Source: Streptomyces spinosus
GTDB taxonomy: Bacteria > Actinomycetota > Actinomycetes > Streptomycetales > Streptomycetaceae
Direction: 5' to 3'
DNA: 64,000 nt
Assembly: GCF_020400655.1 (NCBI RefSeq)
Contig: NZ_JAINRC010000012.1
Span: 124,001 to 188,000, forward strand
Under the pieces are notes generated by a model. It saw only the letters and a list, made by a program, of their open reading frames with translations, made no database searches and was not told the DNA's origin. Numbering within the stretch: the first letter of the stretch is position 1; the number at the start of each line of letters is the position of its first letter. A program made the translations under genes and the position numbers. This document shows, in pieces, positions 40,493-50,586 of the stretch.

Positions 40493-42097
40493 ATGAACCG
40501 CAAGACTTTGGTGCTGCCGGCGCTGGCCGGCCTGCTCACCCCGGTTCTCGCCGCGTGCGGCGGATCCGACAGCGGGAGCAAGAGCGGTGACGCCATCGTC
40601 GTCGGTACCACGGACCAGTTCACGGCCACCAAGGAAGCCCCGGCGCCGCTCGACCCGGCCTTCGCCTACGACGTCGGCACCTGGAACATCCTGCGCCAGT
40701 CCGTGCAGACCCTGATGGCCCAGCCCAAGGGCGAGGGCGACCCCGTCCCGGACGCCGCCGAGAGCTGCTCCTTCACCGACAGCGGCAGCGAGCGCTACGC
40801 CTGCAAGCTGCGGGAGGGCCTGAAGTTCGCGAACGGCGACCCGGTGACCGCCGCGGACGTCAAGTACTCCATCGAGCGTGCGCTGCGCATCAACGTGGCC
40901 GGCGGCCCGGCCGCCCTGCTGAACACCATCGACACCGTCGAGACGCAGGGCGAGCGCGAGGTCATCTTCCACCTCAAGACGGCCGACGCCACCTTCCCGT
41001 ACAAGCTGTCCACTCCGGTCGCGGGCATCGTCAACCCCAAGGAGTACGCGAAGGACAAGCTGCGGGACGGCTTCGAGATCGACGGCTCCGGCCCGTACAC
41101 CTTCAAGGCCGACGTCAAGGACAACGCGATCGTCGACGCGACCTTCACCAAGAACCCCAACTACAAGGGCGGCGTGACGGTCAACAACGACAAGGTCGAG
41201 CTGCGCTCCTTCACCGACGCCGACGCCATGGGCGCCGCGATCGACAAGGGTGACATCGACGTCATGACCCGCACCATGTCGCCCGCCCAGATCCAGAAGC
41301 TGGACGCCGGCACCGACGAGAACGTCGACCTGGTCGACATGCCGGGCCTGGAGATCCGCTACCTGGCCTTCAACACCGACGCCGACAGCGTCAAGTCCAA
41401 GGCCGTGCGCCAGGCCATGGCCCAGCTCATCAACCGCGGCGAGCTGGTCTCCAAGGTCTACGGCACCCAGGCCGAGCCGCTGTACTCGCTCGTCCCGGCC
41501 ACCGTCACCGGCCACTCCAACTCGTTCTTCAACAAGTACGGCAACCCCAGCGTCGACAAGGCCAAGTCGCTGCTCACCAAGGCCGGCATCACCACCCCGG
41601 TGAAGCTGACCCTGCACTACACCACCGACCACTACGGCTCGGCCACCAAGCAGGAGTTCGAGGTGCTGCAGAAGCAGCTCAACGACAGCGGCCTGTTCGA
41701 CGCCTCCATCCAGGGCCACCCCTGGAAGATCTTCCGGCCCGCCGAGCAGAAGGGCCGCTACGACGTCTACGGCATGGGCTGGTTCCCCGACTTCCCGGAC
41801 GCCGACAGCTTCATCGCGCCCTTCCTCGACAAGGACAACACCCTCGGCTCGCCGTACAACAACAGCACCATCCAGCGCACGCTGATCCCGCAGTCCCGCC
41901 GCGAGGCCGACCGGCTCAGCGCCTCCAAGAGCCTGAACGAGATCCAGGACATCGTCGCCGACGACGTCCCGGTGCTGCCGCTGTGGCAGGGCAAGCAGTA
42001 CGTCGCCGCGCGGGACGACGTCACGGGCGTGGCCTACGCCCTCAACTCCTCCTCGACGCTCCAGCTCTGGGAGCTCAGCCGCGGTGTGAGCGGCTGA
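40493..42097 (+). CDS. Peptide/nickel-type ABC transporter substrate-binding lipoprotein
   Basis: The protein has 534 residues. A lipoprotein signal ends LAAC (Cys22). The mature protein is a family 5 solute-binding protein: CKLREGLKFANGDPVTAADV, SGPYTFKADVKDN, LAFNTDADSVKSKAVRQAMA and DVPVLPLWQGKQYVAARDDV. It should bind oligopeptides or similar ligands outside the membrane. No permease or ATPase gene is adjacent; a hairpin terminator follows at once, so it works with a transporter encoded elsewhere or as a receptor. Confidence 0.88.
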   Translation: MNRKTLVLPALAGLLTPVLAACGGSDSGSKSGDAIVVGTTDQFTATKEAPAPLDPAFAYDVGTWNILRQSVQTLMAQPKGEGDPVPDAAESCSFTDSGSERYACKLREGLKFANGDPVTAADVKYSIERALRINVAGGPAALLNTIDTVETQGEREVIFHLKTADATFPYKLSTPVAGIVNPKEYAKDKLRDGFEIDGSGPYTFKADVKDNAIVDATFTKNPNYKGGVTVNNDKVELRSFTDADAMGAAIDKGDIDVMTRTMSPAQIQKLDAGTDENVDLVDMPGLEIRYLAFNTDADSVKSKAVRQAMAQLINRGELVSKVYGTQAEPLYSLVPATVTGHSNSFFNKYGNPSVDKAKSLLTKAGITTPVKLTLHYTTDHYGSATKQEFEVLQKQLNDSGLFDASIQGHPWKIFRPAEQKGRYDVYGMGWFPDFPDADSFIAPFLDKDNTLGSPYNNSTIQRTLIPQSRREADRLSASKSLNEIQDIVADDVPVLPLWQGKQYVAARDDVTGVAYALNSSSTLQLWELSRGVSG

Positions 42098-42123
42098 CGC
42101 GAGGGCTGACACCCACTACGGCA

Positions 42124-42156
42124 GAGGCGCCCTTCCCCACCGGGGGAGGGCGCCTC
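42124..42156. terminator. Terminator between the binding protein and response regulator genes
   Basis: GAGGCGCCCTTCCCC pairs with GGGGAGGGCGCCTC with a single bulged base. The genes on both sides converge on it. Confidence 0.8.
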
Positions 42157-42185
42157 GCGTCGTCGTACCGCTGTTCCTTCCGGCC

Positions 42186-42857
42186 CTACTGCGCGCCGGG
42201 ACGCACCAGGCCGCTCTCGTAGGCGTACACCGCGGCCTGCACCCGGTCCCTGAGCCCCAGCTTGGTGAGCACATGGCCCACATGCGTCTTCACGGTCGTC
42301 TCGCTGACGAACAGGTCGGCCGCGATCTCGGCGTTGGACAGCCCGCGCGCCACCAGCTTCAGCACCTCCACCTCGCGGTCGGTGAGGGTGTGCAGGGTGT
42401 CCGGCACCGGCTCCTCGCCGGACGGCAGGTGCGTGGCGTACTTGTCGAGCAGCCGCCGGGTGATGCTCGGCGCGAGCATGGCCTCGCCGGCCGCGACCAC
42501 CCGGATCGCCTGCACCAGCTCGTTGGCGGGCGCGTCCTTGAGCAGGAAGCCGCTGGCCCCGGCACGCAGCGCCTCCACCACGTACTCGTCCAGGTCGAAC
42601 GTGGTCAGCACCAGCACCTTGGCCGGACCGTCCCGGCCGGGCCCGGTGATCTGCCGGGTGGCCTCCACACCGTCCATCCGCGGCATCCGGATGTCCATCA
42701 GCACGACATCCGGCTGCAGCGCGCGCACCTGGTCGAGGGCCTGCAGGCCGTCACCGGCCTCGCCGACGACCGCGATGTCCTGCTCGGCCTCCAGGATCAT
42801 CCGGAAACCGGTGCGCAGCAGGGGCTGGTCGTCGACCAGTAGGACGCGGATGGCCAC
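42186..42857 (-). CDS. NarL/LuxR-type response regulator
   Basis: The protein has 223 residues. The receiver domain has the acidic pocket VLLVDDQPL, the phosphoacceptor Asp55 (LMDIRMPRMDG), Thr/Ser in LVLTTFD and Lys in FLLKDAPANEL. The C-terminal LuxR helix-turn-helix includes LTDREVEVLKLVARGLSNAE and VSETTVKTHVGHVLTKLGLR. GTG 42857 has AAGGAG six bases upstream. No histidine kinase lies beside it in this window, so it is an orphan here. Target genes are unknown. Confidence 0.88.
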   Translation of the reverse strand: MAIRVLLVDDQPLLRTGFRMILEAEQDIAVVGEAGDGLQALDQVRALQPDVVLMDIRMPRMDGVEATRQITGPGRDGPAKVLVLTTFDLDEYVVEALRAGASGFLLKDAPANELVQAIRVVAAGEAMLAPSITRRLLDKYATHLPSGEEPVPDTLHTLTDREVEVLKLVARGLSNAEIAADLFVSETTVKTHVGHVLTKLGLRDRVQAAVYAYESGLVRPGAQ

Positions 42858-42910
42858 GTGACACTCCTTCGCTAGTCCGGGCCCATTCTGCCCTGCCGGC
42901 CTTCGCGGGT

Positions 42911-43915
<1,005 letters not shown>

Positions 43916-44092
43916 GTCCACAGACCTTACGGCCCACCACTGACAGTGACCCAGCCGCCGCCCGCGCCGGCCGTGCGTCGCCGGGACGAACACAGGGTGC
44001 CGGGGCGAAACGTGCCACCACTGCCGCATACCATCGACTTCAGACCCTTCCGTCCGGCAGGTGCGGAAGGACGCTTCGAACGAGGGGACACC

Positions 44093-45958
44093 GTGGACGT
44101 GAGCGGCGGGAGCGGCAAGCCGCGGTCCGGCAACGACGAGCCGGCCGAGCACTCCGCTGACCCTACGGCCCCGGCGACCGGACCCACCGGCCACCCAGGC
44201 CCGGAGCCCGGACCCCCGCGCCCCGCCGACCGGGCCGAGAGCGGCCCCGAGGATCCGGCGGGCAAGGCCACGGCCGACGGGACCGGAACGGGCGGCGAAG
44301 ACGGCGCGAAGCCCCGGACGAGCGGCGGCACCACCGACCCGGCCGGCGCCCCCGAGCCCGACCCGGCCGGCACACCCGACCCGGCCGGCACACCCGACCC
44401 GGCCGGCGCCCCCGGCGCCGCCCCGGCCGAGACTCCCCGTCAGGGCCCCGCCCCCGCCGAGCCGGACGACCGGGCCCCGGCCGGGACCCCCCGACAGGGC
44501 CCCGCCACCGCCGAGCCGGACCACCAGACCCCGGCGGACCACCAGGCCCCGGCGGACCACCAGGCCCCGGCGGACCACCAGGCCCCGGCGGACCACCAGG
44601 CCCCGGCGGACCACCAGGCCCCGGCCGAGCCTTCCCGGCAGGGCCCCGCTCCCGCCGAGCCGGACCACCGCGCCCCGGAGCACCGAACCCCCGCCGAGCC
44701 CCCCCGGCAGGACCCCGCCCCCGCGCATCACTCCACCGCCCCCGAGCACCGTTCCCTCGCCCACTCCGGCATCGCCAAGGGCGAGCCGCCCGAGCCGCGG
44801 CCGAAGGAGCCCGGCGGCGGCATTCTCATGGGGCGCCCCTTCGGCGTCCCGGTCTACGTCGCGCCGAGCTGGTTCCTCGTCGCCGCGCTGATCACCTGGG
44901 TCTTCGGCGGACAGCTCGACCGGGTGCTGCCCGAGCTCGGCGCCGCCCGCTACCTGGTCTCCCTCTTCTTCGCCGTCGCCTTCTACGCCTCCGTCCTGGT
45001 CCACGAGCTGGCCCACACGGTCGCCGCGATCCGCTTCAGGCTCCCCGTCCGCCGCATCCAGCTCCAGTTCTTCGGGGGCGTCTCGGAGATCGAGAAGGAG
45101 GCCGAGACCCCGGGCCGGGAGTTCGTGCTGGCCTTCGTCGGCCCGCTGCTCTCCCTGGCCCTGGCCGGCCTGTTCTACCTCGCCATGAAGCCCGTGGAGC
45201 CCGGCACCGTGCCCGGCGTCCTGCTGGCCGGGCTCATGGTCTCCAACCTGATCGTTGCGATCTTCAACCTCCTCCCCGGCCTCCCGCTCGACGGCGGCCG
45301 CATGCTCCGCGCCGTCGTCTGGAAGATCAGCGGCAGGCCGATGACCGGCACGGTCGCCGCCGCCTGGGTCGGCCGCGCCCTCGCCGTCTCCGTCCTGATC
45401 GGCCTGCCCCTGCTCAACCAGTCCGGCGCCTTCGGCGGTGGCGGCGAGGACGTGGGCGGCATGGACACCGTCACCGACGCCCTGCTCGCCGCCATCCTCG
45501 CCGCGATCATCTGGACCGGCGCCGGCAACAGCCTGCGCATGGCCCGGCTGCGCGAGCACCTCCCCGAGCTGCGCGCCCGCACCCTCACCCGGCGGGCCGT
45601 CCCGGTGGAGAACGACACCCCCCTCTCCGAGGCGCTGCGCCGCGCCAACGCCGCCGGGGCCCGCGCCCTGGTCGTGGTCGACGCCGACGGCAACCCGCTC
45701 TCGCTGGTCCGCGAGGCCGCCATCGTCGGCGTGCCCGAGCACCGCCGACCCTGGGTCTCCGTCAGCGGTCTCGCCCAGGAGCTGACCGACGGCATGCGGG
45801 TCTCCGCCGAGCTGGCCGGCGAGGAACTGCTGGACGTGCTGCGCGCCACCCCGGCCACCGAGTACCTGGTGATCGAGGAGACCGGCGAGATCTACGGAGT
45901 CCTGTCCGCCGCCGACGTCGAGCGGGCCTTCGTGCGGGCCATGGCGCGGCCGGCCTGA
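44093..45958 (+). CDS. Site-2 protease family membrane metallopeptidase (M50B) with CBS-like C-terminus
   Basis: The protein has 621 residues. Residues 1-245 are a disordered Pro/Ala/Asp/His-rich region with six tandem copies of a six-residue repeat. The membrane core follows, with HELAH at 304-308 and the second zinc motif LPGLPLDGGRML (Asp400). The C-terminus (about 500-621) has CBS-type sequence (LVVVDADGNPLSLV and YLVIEETGEIYGVLSAADV). S2P proteases cleave membrane-bound anti-sigma factors or signal-peptide remnants. The GTG at 44093 has GAGGGG upstream. The repeat-rich N-terminus is cytoplasmic and far longer than in typical family members. Confidence 0.87.
   Translation: MDVSGGSGKPRSGNDEPAEHSADPTAPATGPTGHPGPEPGPPRPADRAESGPEDPAGKATADGTGTGGEDGAKPRTSGGTTDPAGAPEPDPAGTPDPAGTPDPAGAPGAAPAETPRQGPAPAEPDDRAPAGTPRQGPATAEPDHQTPADHQAPADHQAPADHQAPADHQAPADHQAPAEPSRQGPAPAEPDHRAPEHRTPAEPPRQDPAPAHHSTAPEHRSLAHSGIAKGEPPEPRPKEPGGGILMGRPFGVPVYVAPSWFLVAALITWVFGGQLDRVLPELGAARYLVSLFFAVAFYASVLVHELAHTVAAIRFRLPVRRIQLQFFGGVSEIEKEAETPGREFVLAFVGPLLSLALAGLFYLAMKPVEPGTVPGVLLAGLMVSNLIVAIFNLLPGLPLDGGRMLRAVVWKISGRPMTGTVAAAWVGRALAVSVLIGLPLLNQSGAFGGGGEDVGGMDTVTDALLAAILAAIIWTGAGNSLRMARLREHLPELRARTLTRRAVPVENDTPLSEALRRANAAGARALVVVDADGNPLSLVREAAIVGVPEHRRPWVSVSGLAQELTDGMRVSAELAGEELLDVLRATPATEYLVIEETGEIYGVLSAADVERAFVRAMARPA
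44519..44626 (+). repeat. 18-bp tandem repeat x 6 inside the site-2 protease gene
   Basis: Six in-frame 18-bp units (encoding DHQTPA once and DHQAPA five times) are nearly identical in DNA. The units differ only at the first copy and the last base. The in-frame unit length means copy-number change would not shift the frame. Confidence 0.9.
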
Positions 45959-46026
45959 CGCCGCCGCCGTCCCCGCCCACGCGCCCCCCACCCCCTCCGC
46001 CGGTCAAGCCCCCGGCAGGGAACCGG

Positions 46027-46032
46027 TAGGCT
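46027..46032 (+). promoter_or_regulatory. -10 element TAGGCT, leaderless start of trmI
   Basis: TAGGCT ends six bases before the ATG at 46039; no ribosome binding site lies between. Confidence 0.55.
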
Positions 46033-46038
46033 GGTCAC

Positions 46039-46941
46039 ATGTCCGAACCGACCGGTGCCGCCCGCAGGCGCGGGCCCTTCAAGGTCGGGGACCAGGTACA
46101 GCTGACCGACCCCAAGGGTCGCCACTACACGTTCACGCTCGAAGCCGGGAAGAACTTCCACACCCACAAGGGCTCCTTCCCGCACGACGAACTGATCGGC
46201 GCTCCCGAGGGCAGCGTTGTCCGGACCACCGGCAACGTCGCCTACCTCGCGCTGCGCCCCCTGCTCCCCGACTACGTCCTGTCCATGCCCCGCGGGGCAG
46301 CCGTCGTCTACCCGAAGGACGCGGGGCAGATCCTCGCCTTCGCCGACATCTTCCCCGGCGCCCGCGTCGTGGAGGCCGGCGTCGGCTCCGGCTCGCTCAG
46401 CAGCTTCCTGCTGCGGGCCATCGGCGACCAGGGCATGCTGCACTCCTACGAGCGCCGCGAGGACTTCGCCGACATCGCCCGGCAGAACGTGGAGCGCTAC
46501 TTCGGCGGCCCCCACCCCGCCTGGCAGCTCACCGTCGGCGACCTCCAGGACAACCTGTCCGACACCGACGTCGACCGCGTCATCCTCGACATGCTCGCCC
46601 CCTGGGAGTGCCTGGAGGCCGTCTCCAAGGCGCTCGTCCCGGGCGGCATCCTGTGCTGCTACGTGGCCACCACCACCCAGCTCGCCCGGACCGTGGAGTC
46701 CATCCGGGAGATCGGCTGCTTCAACGAGCCGACCGCCTGGGAGACCATGATCCGCAACTGGCACATCGAGGGCCTGGCCGTCCGCCCGGACCACCGGATG
46801 ATCGGCCACACCGGCTTCCTGCTCACCGCCCGCCGCCTCGCGGACGGCGTCGAGCCGCCCATGCGCCGCCGCCGCCCCGCCAAGGGCGCCTACGGCGAGG
46901 ACTACGCCGGACCGAACGCCGACGGCGGCACCGGCCGCTGA
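46039..46941 (+). CDS. trmI: tRNA (adenine-58-N1)-methyltransferase
   Basis: The protein has 300 residues. An N-terminal barrel (GDQVQLTDPKGRHYTFTLE) precedes a Rossmann methyltransferase: VVEAGVGSGSLSSFL binds S-adenosylmethionine, YERREDFADIARQN follows, and VDRVILDMLAPWE carries the catalytic aspartate. It methylates A58 of the T loop in many tRNAs as a homotetramer. The C-terminus is a short basic and glycine-rich tail. In actinobacteria trmI commonly precedes the proteasome locus; here it starts about 2.5 kb before arc. Confidence 0.92.
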   Translation: MSEPTGAARRRGPFKVGDQVQLTDPKGRHYTFTLEAGKNFHTHKGSFPHDELIGAPEGSVVRTTGNVAYLALRPLLPDYVLSMPRGAAVVYPKDAGQILAFADIFPGARVVEAGVGSGSLSSFLLRAIGDQGMLHSYERREDFADIARQNVERYFGGPHPAWQLTVGDLQDNLSDTDVDRVILDMLAPWECLEAVSKALVPGGILCCYVATTTQLARTVESIREIGCFNEPTAWETMIRNWHIEGLAVRPDHRMIGHTGFLLTARRLADGVEPPMRRRRPAKGAYGEDYAGPNADGGTGR

Positions 46942-46959
46942 CCGGGCGCACACCGGTAC

Positions 46960-47025
46960 AACGCGAGGGCGCCGTGCCCGAGTTCCCGGCCGCATCCGGA
47001 AACTCGGTCGCGGCGCCCTCGTGTT
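46960..47025 (+). terminator. Long hairpin after trmI
   Basis: AACGCGAGGGCGCCG (46960-46974) pairs with 47011-47025 with one wobble, and an inner stem (CCGAGTT with AACTCGG) extends it. This makes a 66-nt structure 18 bp past the stop. Confidence 0.65.
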
Positions 47026-47175
47026 GACACGGCACCGGCATCGACGCCTCCCACGCGCGCGGGGGTGCGCACACGGTCCGGCCGGGAATCCCTGACCCCG
47101 CCGTTCCCGCGCACTGTGACGTGTGGCACCATGCAGCCCATCCCACCGGCACAGCCCTCACAGGAGACGCTCCTC

Positions 47176-47757
47176 GTGCAGCAATCCGCCGTTCCGGAGC
47201 TCGCGCACACCCAGACCCGGCCCATCCACTGGGTCGCCACCGCCACGGCCGTCGCGGGTGTCGTGGCCCTCTCCTCGGTCGTCCAGCCCGGATCGGCCAC
47301 GGCGGCCCAGTCCGCCCCCGCCCCCGAGGGCAGGCCCGCCGCGGCGGCCGTCGCCCCGCCGGGCACGGCCGGCGTGCGGTTCCCGCTGGACTGCGGTCCC
47401 GTGAAGGCGGTGGTCGTCAAGAAGGCCACCGGAGACCTGGACGGCGACGGCAGGCCGGAGACCGTCGCGGTGGTGCACTGCGACGCGCCCATGGGCACCC
47501 CGCCCGACGGGGTCTACGTCCTCACCCGCTCCGCGAACGGCGGCAAGCCGCGCGTGGTCGCCACCCTCGTCGAGCCGAAGGAACGGCTCACGGTCACCGA
47601 CTTCGCGCTCCGCGCGCGTGCGGTCTCCGCCACGCTCCTCGGCTACTCCTCGGACAACGTGCCCAGTTGCTGCCCGGACGTGAAGACCCCGGCCTCGTGG
47701 CGGTGGAACGGCAGCGCCTTCCTGCGCACCACCCCGGCCGGGACCCAGAGCGTCTGA
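47176..47757 (+). CDS. Secreted or membrane-anchored protein of unknown function
   Basis: The protein has 193 residues. A single hydrophobic segment (WVATATAVAGVVALSSVV) with basic residues before it acts as signal or anchor, followed by an Ala/Pro linker. The outer domain has GDLDGDGRPETVAVVHC, an EF-hand-like metal loop as in FG-GAP/VCBS proteins, and cysteines (DCGP, HCDA, SCCPD) that probably form disulfides. GTG 47176 has AGGAG nine bases upstream; ATG 47131 would lengthen the cytoplasmic part. The function is not recognised. It converges on the ferredoxin gene. Confidence 0.65.
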   Translation: MQQSAVPELAHTQTRPIHWVATATAVAGVVALSSVVQPGSATAAQSAPAPEGRPAAAAVAPPGTAGVRFPLDCGPVKAVVVKKATGDLDGDGRPETVAVVHCDAPMGTPPDGVYVLTRSANGGKPRVVATLVEPKERLTVTDFALRARAVSATLLGYSSDNVPSCCPDVKTPASWRWNGSAFLRTTPAGTQSV

Positions 47758-47764
47758 ACCGGGC

Positions 47765-48067
47765 TCACTCCGCGTCGGGCCCGTACACCTCCACCTTGTC
47801 CGAAACCCGGCGTACGTGGATGCAGTCGCCGGGGCACTCCTTCGCGGAGTCCACCACGTCGGTCAGGAGCGGCAGCGGCACCGGGGTAGTCGCCCCGGGA
47901 GCCTGGAGCAGCTCGTCGTCCGCGCCCTTCACGTAGGCCAGCCCGTCGATGTCCAGCTCGAACACCTCGGGGGCGTACTGGGCGCAGATCCCGTCGCCGG
48001 TACACAGGTCCTGGTCGATCCAGACCTCCAGCGCCTCGCCGCCCGGGGCCTCCTGCTGCACGGTCAT
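47765..48067 (-). CDS. Ferredoxin, 3Fe-4S/4Fe-4S type, proteasome-locus associated
   Basis: The protein has 100 residues. VWIDQDLCTGDGICAQYAPE gives the first two cluster cysteines and KECPGDCIHV the last, with an extra cysteine three residues further on. The middle of the first motif has Gly-Asp-Gly-Ile where a four-iron ferredoxin would have another cysteine, so a 3Fe-4S cluster is more likely. A ferredoxin gene lies next to arc in many actinobacteria and its partner is unknown. ATG 48067 has AGGAG very close, so the start is not certain. It is divergent from arc across 520 bp. Confidence 0.8.
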   Translation of the reverse strand: MTVQQEAPGGEALEVWIDQDLCTGDGICAQYAPEVFELDIDGLAYVKGADDELLQAPGATTPVPLPLLTDVVDSAKECPGDCIHVRRVSDKVEVYGPDAE

Positions 48068-48587
48068 CTCTCCTGCCGTCGGTTCGCCGGGCGGTCCCGG
48101 CACCCCGAGGGCCAGCCGGGTCCGCTCCAGCGGCTGTTGGACACCCCCGACCCTACCTCCGCCCGGTTTGTTGCCGTGTGGGACCGGTCCGGGGTTTCCG
48201 GCCCGGCCCGCTCGGGTACCAGCGCCGGACCGGGAAAGGGGTTCCCCGGCGGCCGGGTCGATCACTTCAGGCCGCCACGGCGGTCACGCCATCCGCCGAC
48301 ACCGTCGCTCTGCGTGATGATCGTACGAGCGCGCTGGCTGCTGCCCGAATACGGGCCGATCGGTCGGGTGCGGACAACTCCGGTCAGTAATGAAGGGATT
48401 CGACCACGCCATGCATGGAACAAGCGGCTTTCCCTTCACGTTGAGTGGGTATCCCCTCCGTGCGAGGGAGTGTGCACCGGGTGACCGACGACACACCTTG
48501 ACAGTCTTTGTGATCTAGGGGTTTCAATCGACACCCACCCAGGTAGGGTCTGGAAGCGTCCAGCTCCCCTTGGAGGAGGTGAGGACC
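48068..48587. other. Intergenic region upstream of arc
   Basis: The gap between the ferredoxin and arc genes contains no gene. Near arc, TTGACA (48498-48503) is a good -35 without a well-spaced -10. GTTTCA (48521-48526), 17 bp, then TAGGGT (48544-48549) is the best full promoter, giving a leader of about 33 nt. Confidence 0.5.
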
Positions 48588-50354
48588 GTGGCAGCCCACG
48601 ACGACGACATGAACCGCGGCATCCGCCCGGGACGCGGGTCCGACGACCCGGCCGGGCAGATCGCCTACCTTGAGCAGGAGATCGCCGTCCTGCGCCGCAA
48701 GCTCGCCGACTCTCCGCGCCACACGAGGATTCTCGAAGAGCGGATCGTCGAGCTGCAGACCAACCTGGCCGGCGTGTCCGCCCAGAACGAACGACTGGCC
48801 AACACCCTCCGTGAGGCCCGCGACCAGATCGTGGCCCTCAAGGAGGAGGTCGACCGGCTCGCTCAGCCGCCGGCCGGCTTCGGTGTCTTCCTGCAGGCCA
48901 ACGAGGACGGCACCGCAGACATCTTCACCGGCGGCCGCAAGCTCCGGGTGAACGTCAGCCCCAGCGTCGAGGTCGACGAGCTGCGGCGCGGCCAGGAAGT
49001 CATGCTCAACGAAGCGCTCAACGTGGTCGAGGCCATGGAGTTCGAGCGCGTCGGCGACATCGTCACCCTCAAGGAGATCCTGGAGGACGGCGAGCGTGCC
49101 CTGGTACTGGGGCACACCGACGAGGAGCGGGTGGTACGGCTCGCCGAGCCGCTGCTGGACGTCACCATCCGCGCCGGCGACGCGCTCCTGCTCGAACCGC
49201 GCTCGGGCTACGTCTACGAGGTCGTGCCCAAGAGCGAGGTCGAGGAACTGGTCCTCGAAGAGGTCCCCGACATCGGCTACGAGCAGATCGGCGGTCTCGG
49301 CAACCAGATCGAGGCCATCCGCGACGCGGTCGAGCTGCCGTACCTCTACCCGGACCTGTTCAAGGAGCACGAGCTGCGCCCGCCCAAGGGCGTCCTGCTC
49401 TACGGCCCGCCCGGCTGCGGCAAGACGCTGATCGCCAAGGCCGTGGCGAACTCGCTGGCCAAGAAGGTCGCCGAGGTCACCGGCCAGGCGGCGGGCAAGA
49501 GCTTCTTCCTGAACATCAAGGGCCCCGAGCTGCTCAACAAGTACGTCGGCGAGACCGAGCGGCAGATCCGACTCGTCTTCCAGCGTGCGCGTGAGAAGGC
49601 CAGCGAGGGCACCCCCGTGATCGTCTTCTTCGACGAGATGGAGTCCCTCTTCCGCACCCGCGGCTCCGGTGTCAGCTCGGACGTGGAGAACACCATCGTC
49701 CCGCAGCTGCTCGCCGAGATCGACGGCGTGGAGGGCCTGCAGAACGTGGTCGTGATCGGCGCCTCCAACCGCGAGGACATGATCGACCCCGCCATCCTGC
49801 GCCCCGGCCGGCTCGACGTGAAGATCAAGATCGAGCGTCCGGACGCCGAGGCGGCGAAGGACATCTTCGGCAAGTACCTCACCGAGCGTCTGCCGCTGCA
49901 CGCGGACGACCTCGCGGAGCACGGCGGCGACAAGGGGTCCACGGTCCAGGGCATGATCCAGACCGCGGTCGAGCACATGTACGCCGAATCCGAGGAGAAC
50001 CGATTCCTGGAGGTCACCTACGCCAACGGCGACAAGGAAGTCCTCTACTTCAAGGACTTCAATTCCGGCGCCATGATCGAGAACATCGTGGGCCGCGCCA
50101 AGAAGATGGCGATCAAGGACTTCCTGGAGAAGAACCAGAAGGGTCTCCGCGTCTCCCACCTGCTCCAGGCCTGCGTGGACGAGTTCAAGGAGAACGAGGA
50201 CCTGCCCAACACCACCAACCCGGACGACTGGGCCCGGATCTCCGGAAAGAAGGGCGAGCGGATCGTGTACATCCGTACGCTCATCACCGGAAAGCAGGGC
50301 GCGGACACCGGACGCTCCATCGACACGGTGGCGAACACCGGTCAGTACCTGTAA
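48588..50354 (+). CDS. arc: Arc/Mpa proteasomal AAA+ ATPase
   Basis: The protein has 588 residues. An N-terminal coiled coil (about 28-85) binds Pup. Two OB folds (about 90-235) form the entry ring. The AAA module has Walker A GPPGCGKT near 273-280, Walker B VIVFFDEMES, and GASNREDMIDPAILRPGRLD. The C-terminal GQYL carries the penultimate tyrosine that docks into the PrcA ring and opens the gate. It unfolds pupylated proteins. The GTG at 48588 is preceded by GAGG. A T-tailed terminator directly follows, so arc is transcribed apart from dop. Confidence 0.95.
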   Translation: MAAHDDDMNRGIRPGRGSDDPAGQIAYLEQEIAVLRRKLADSPRHTRILEERIVELQTNLAGVSAQNERLANTLREARDQIVALKEEVDRLAQPPAGFGVFLQANEDGTADIFTGGRKLRVNVSPSVEVDELRRGQEVMLNEALNVVEAMEFERVGDIVTLKEILEDGERALVLGHTDEERVVRLAEPLLDVTIRAGDALLLEPRSGYVYEVVPKSEVEELVLEEVPDIGYEQIGGLGNQIEAIRDAVELPYLYPDLFKEHELRPPKGVLLYGPPGCGKTLIAKAVANSLAKKVAEVTGQAAGKSFFLNIKGPELLNKYVGETERQIRLVFQRAREKASEGTPVIVFFDEMESLFRTRGSGVSSDVENTIVPQLLAEIDGVEGLQNVVVIGASNREDMIDPAILRPGRLDVKIKIERPDAEAAKDIFGKYLTERLPLHADDLAEHGGDKGSTVQGMIQTAVEHMYAESEENRFLEVTYANGDKEVLYFKDFNSGAMIENIVGRAKKMAIKDFLEKNQKGLRVSHLLQACVDEFKENEDLPNTTNPDDWARISGKKGERIVYIRTLITGKQGADTGRSIDTVANTGQYL

Positions 50355-50362
50355 CGGCAGGG

Positions 50363-50406
50363 CGGCTGCGGGTGCCCTCGGCGGGTACCCGCAGCCGACT
50401 GTTTTT
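50363..50406 (+). terminator. Rho-independent terminator of arc
   Basis: A perfect 11-bp stem (CGGCTGCGGGT/ACCCGCAGCCG) is followed by ACTGTTTTT. This is one of the few canonical T-tailed terminators in the window. Confidence 0.88.
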
Positions 50407-50586
50407 CGGGCCACGACCGGAGCAGCCAATGACGCAAATGATCTCCCCACCAGCGCAAAGGCGTTCTAGGCTCGTTCCTGCCGCCGAGTCGCGCCGTGCG
50501 GGGACGGGCACCGCACACGCATCGGAGCGCCAGCGGTACGTGAGCGGCGCCCACGACCGAGGGTGCCGCCGGGCAAGGAGGGCCGC

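Noticed and set aside
44519..44626. Possible CRISPR array
   Set aside because: The 18-bp units are contiguous, in frame with a protein repeat, and there are no spacers.
48284..48496. Small minus-strand gene upstream of arc
   Set aside because: There is no ribosome binding site, no codon bias and no conserved motif. It overlaps the probable promoter region.
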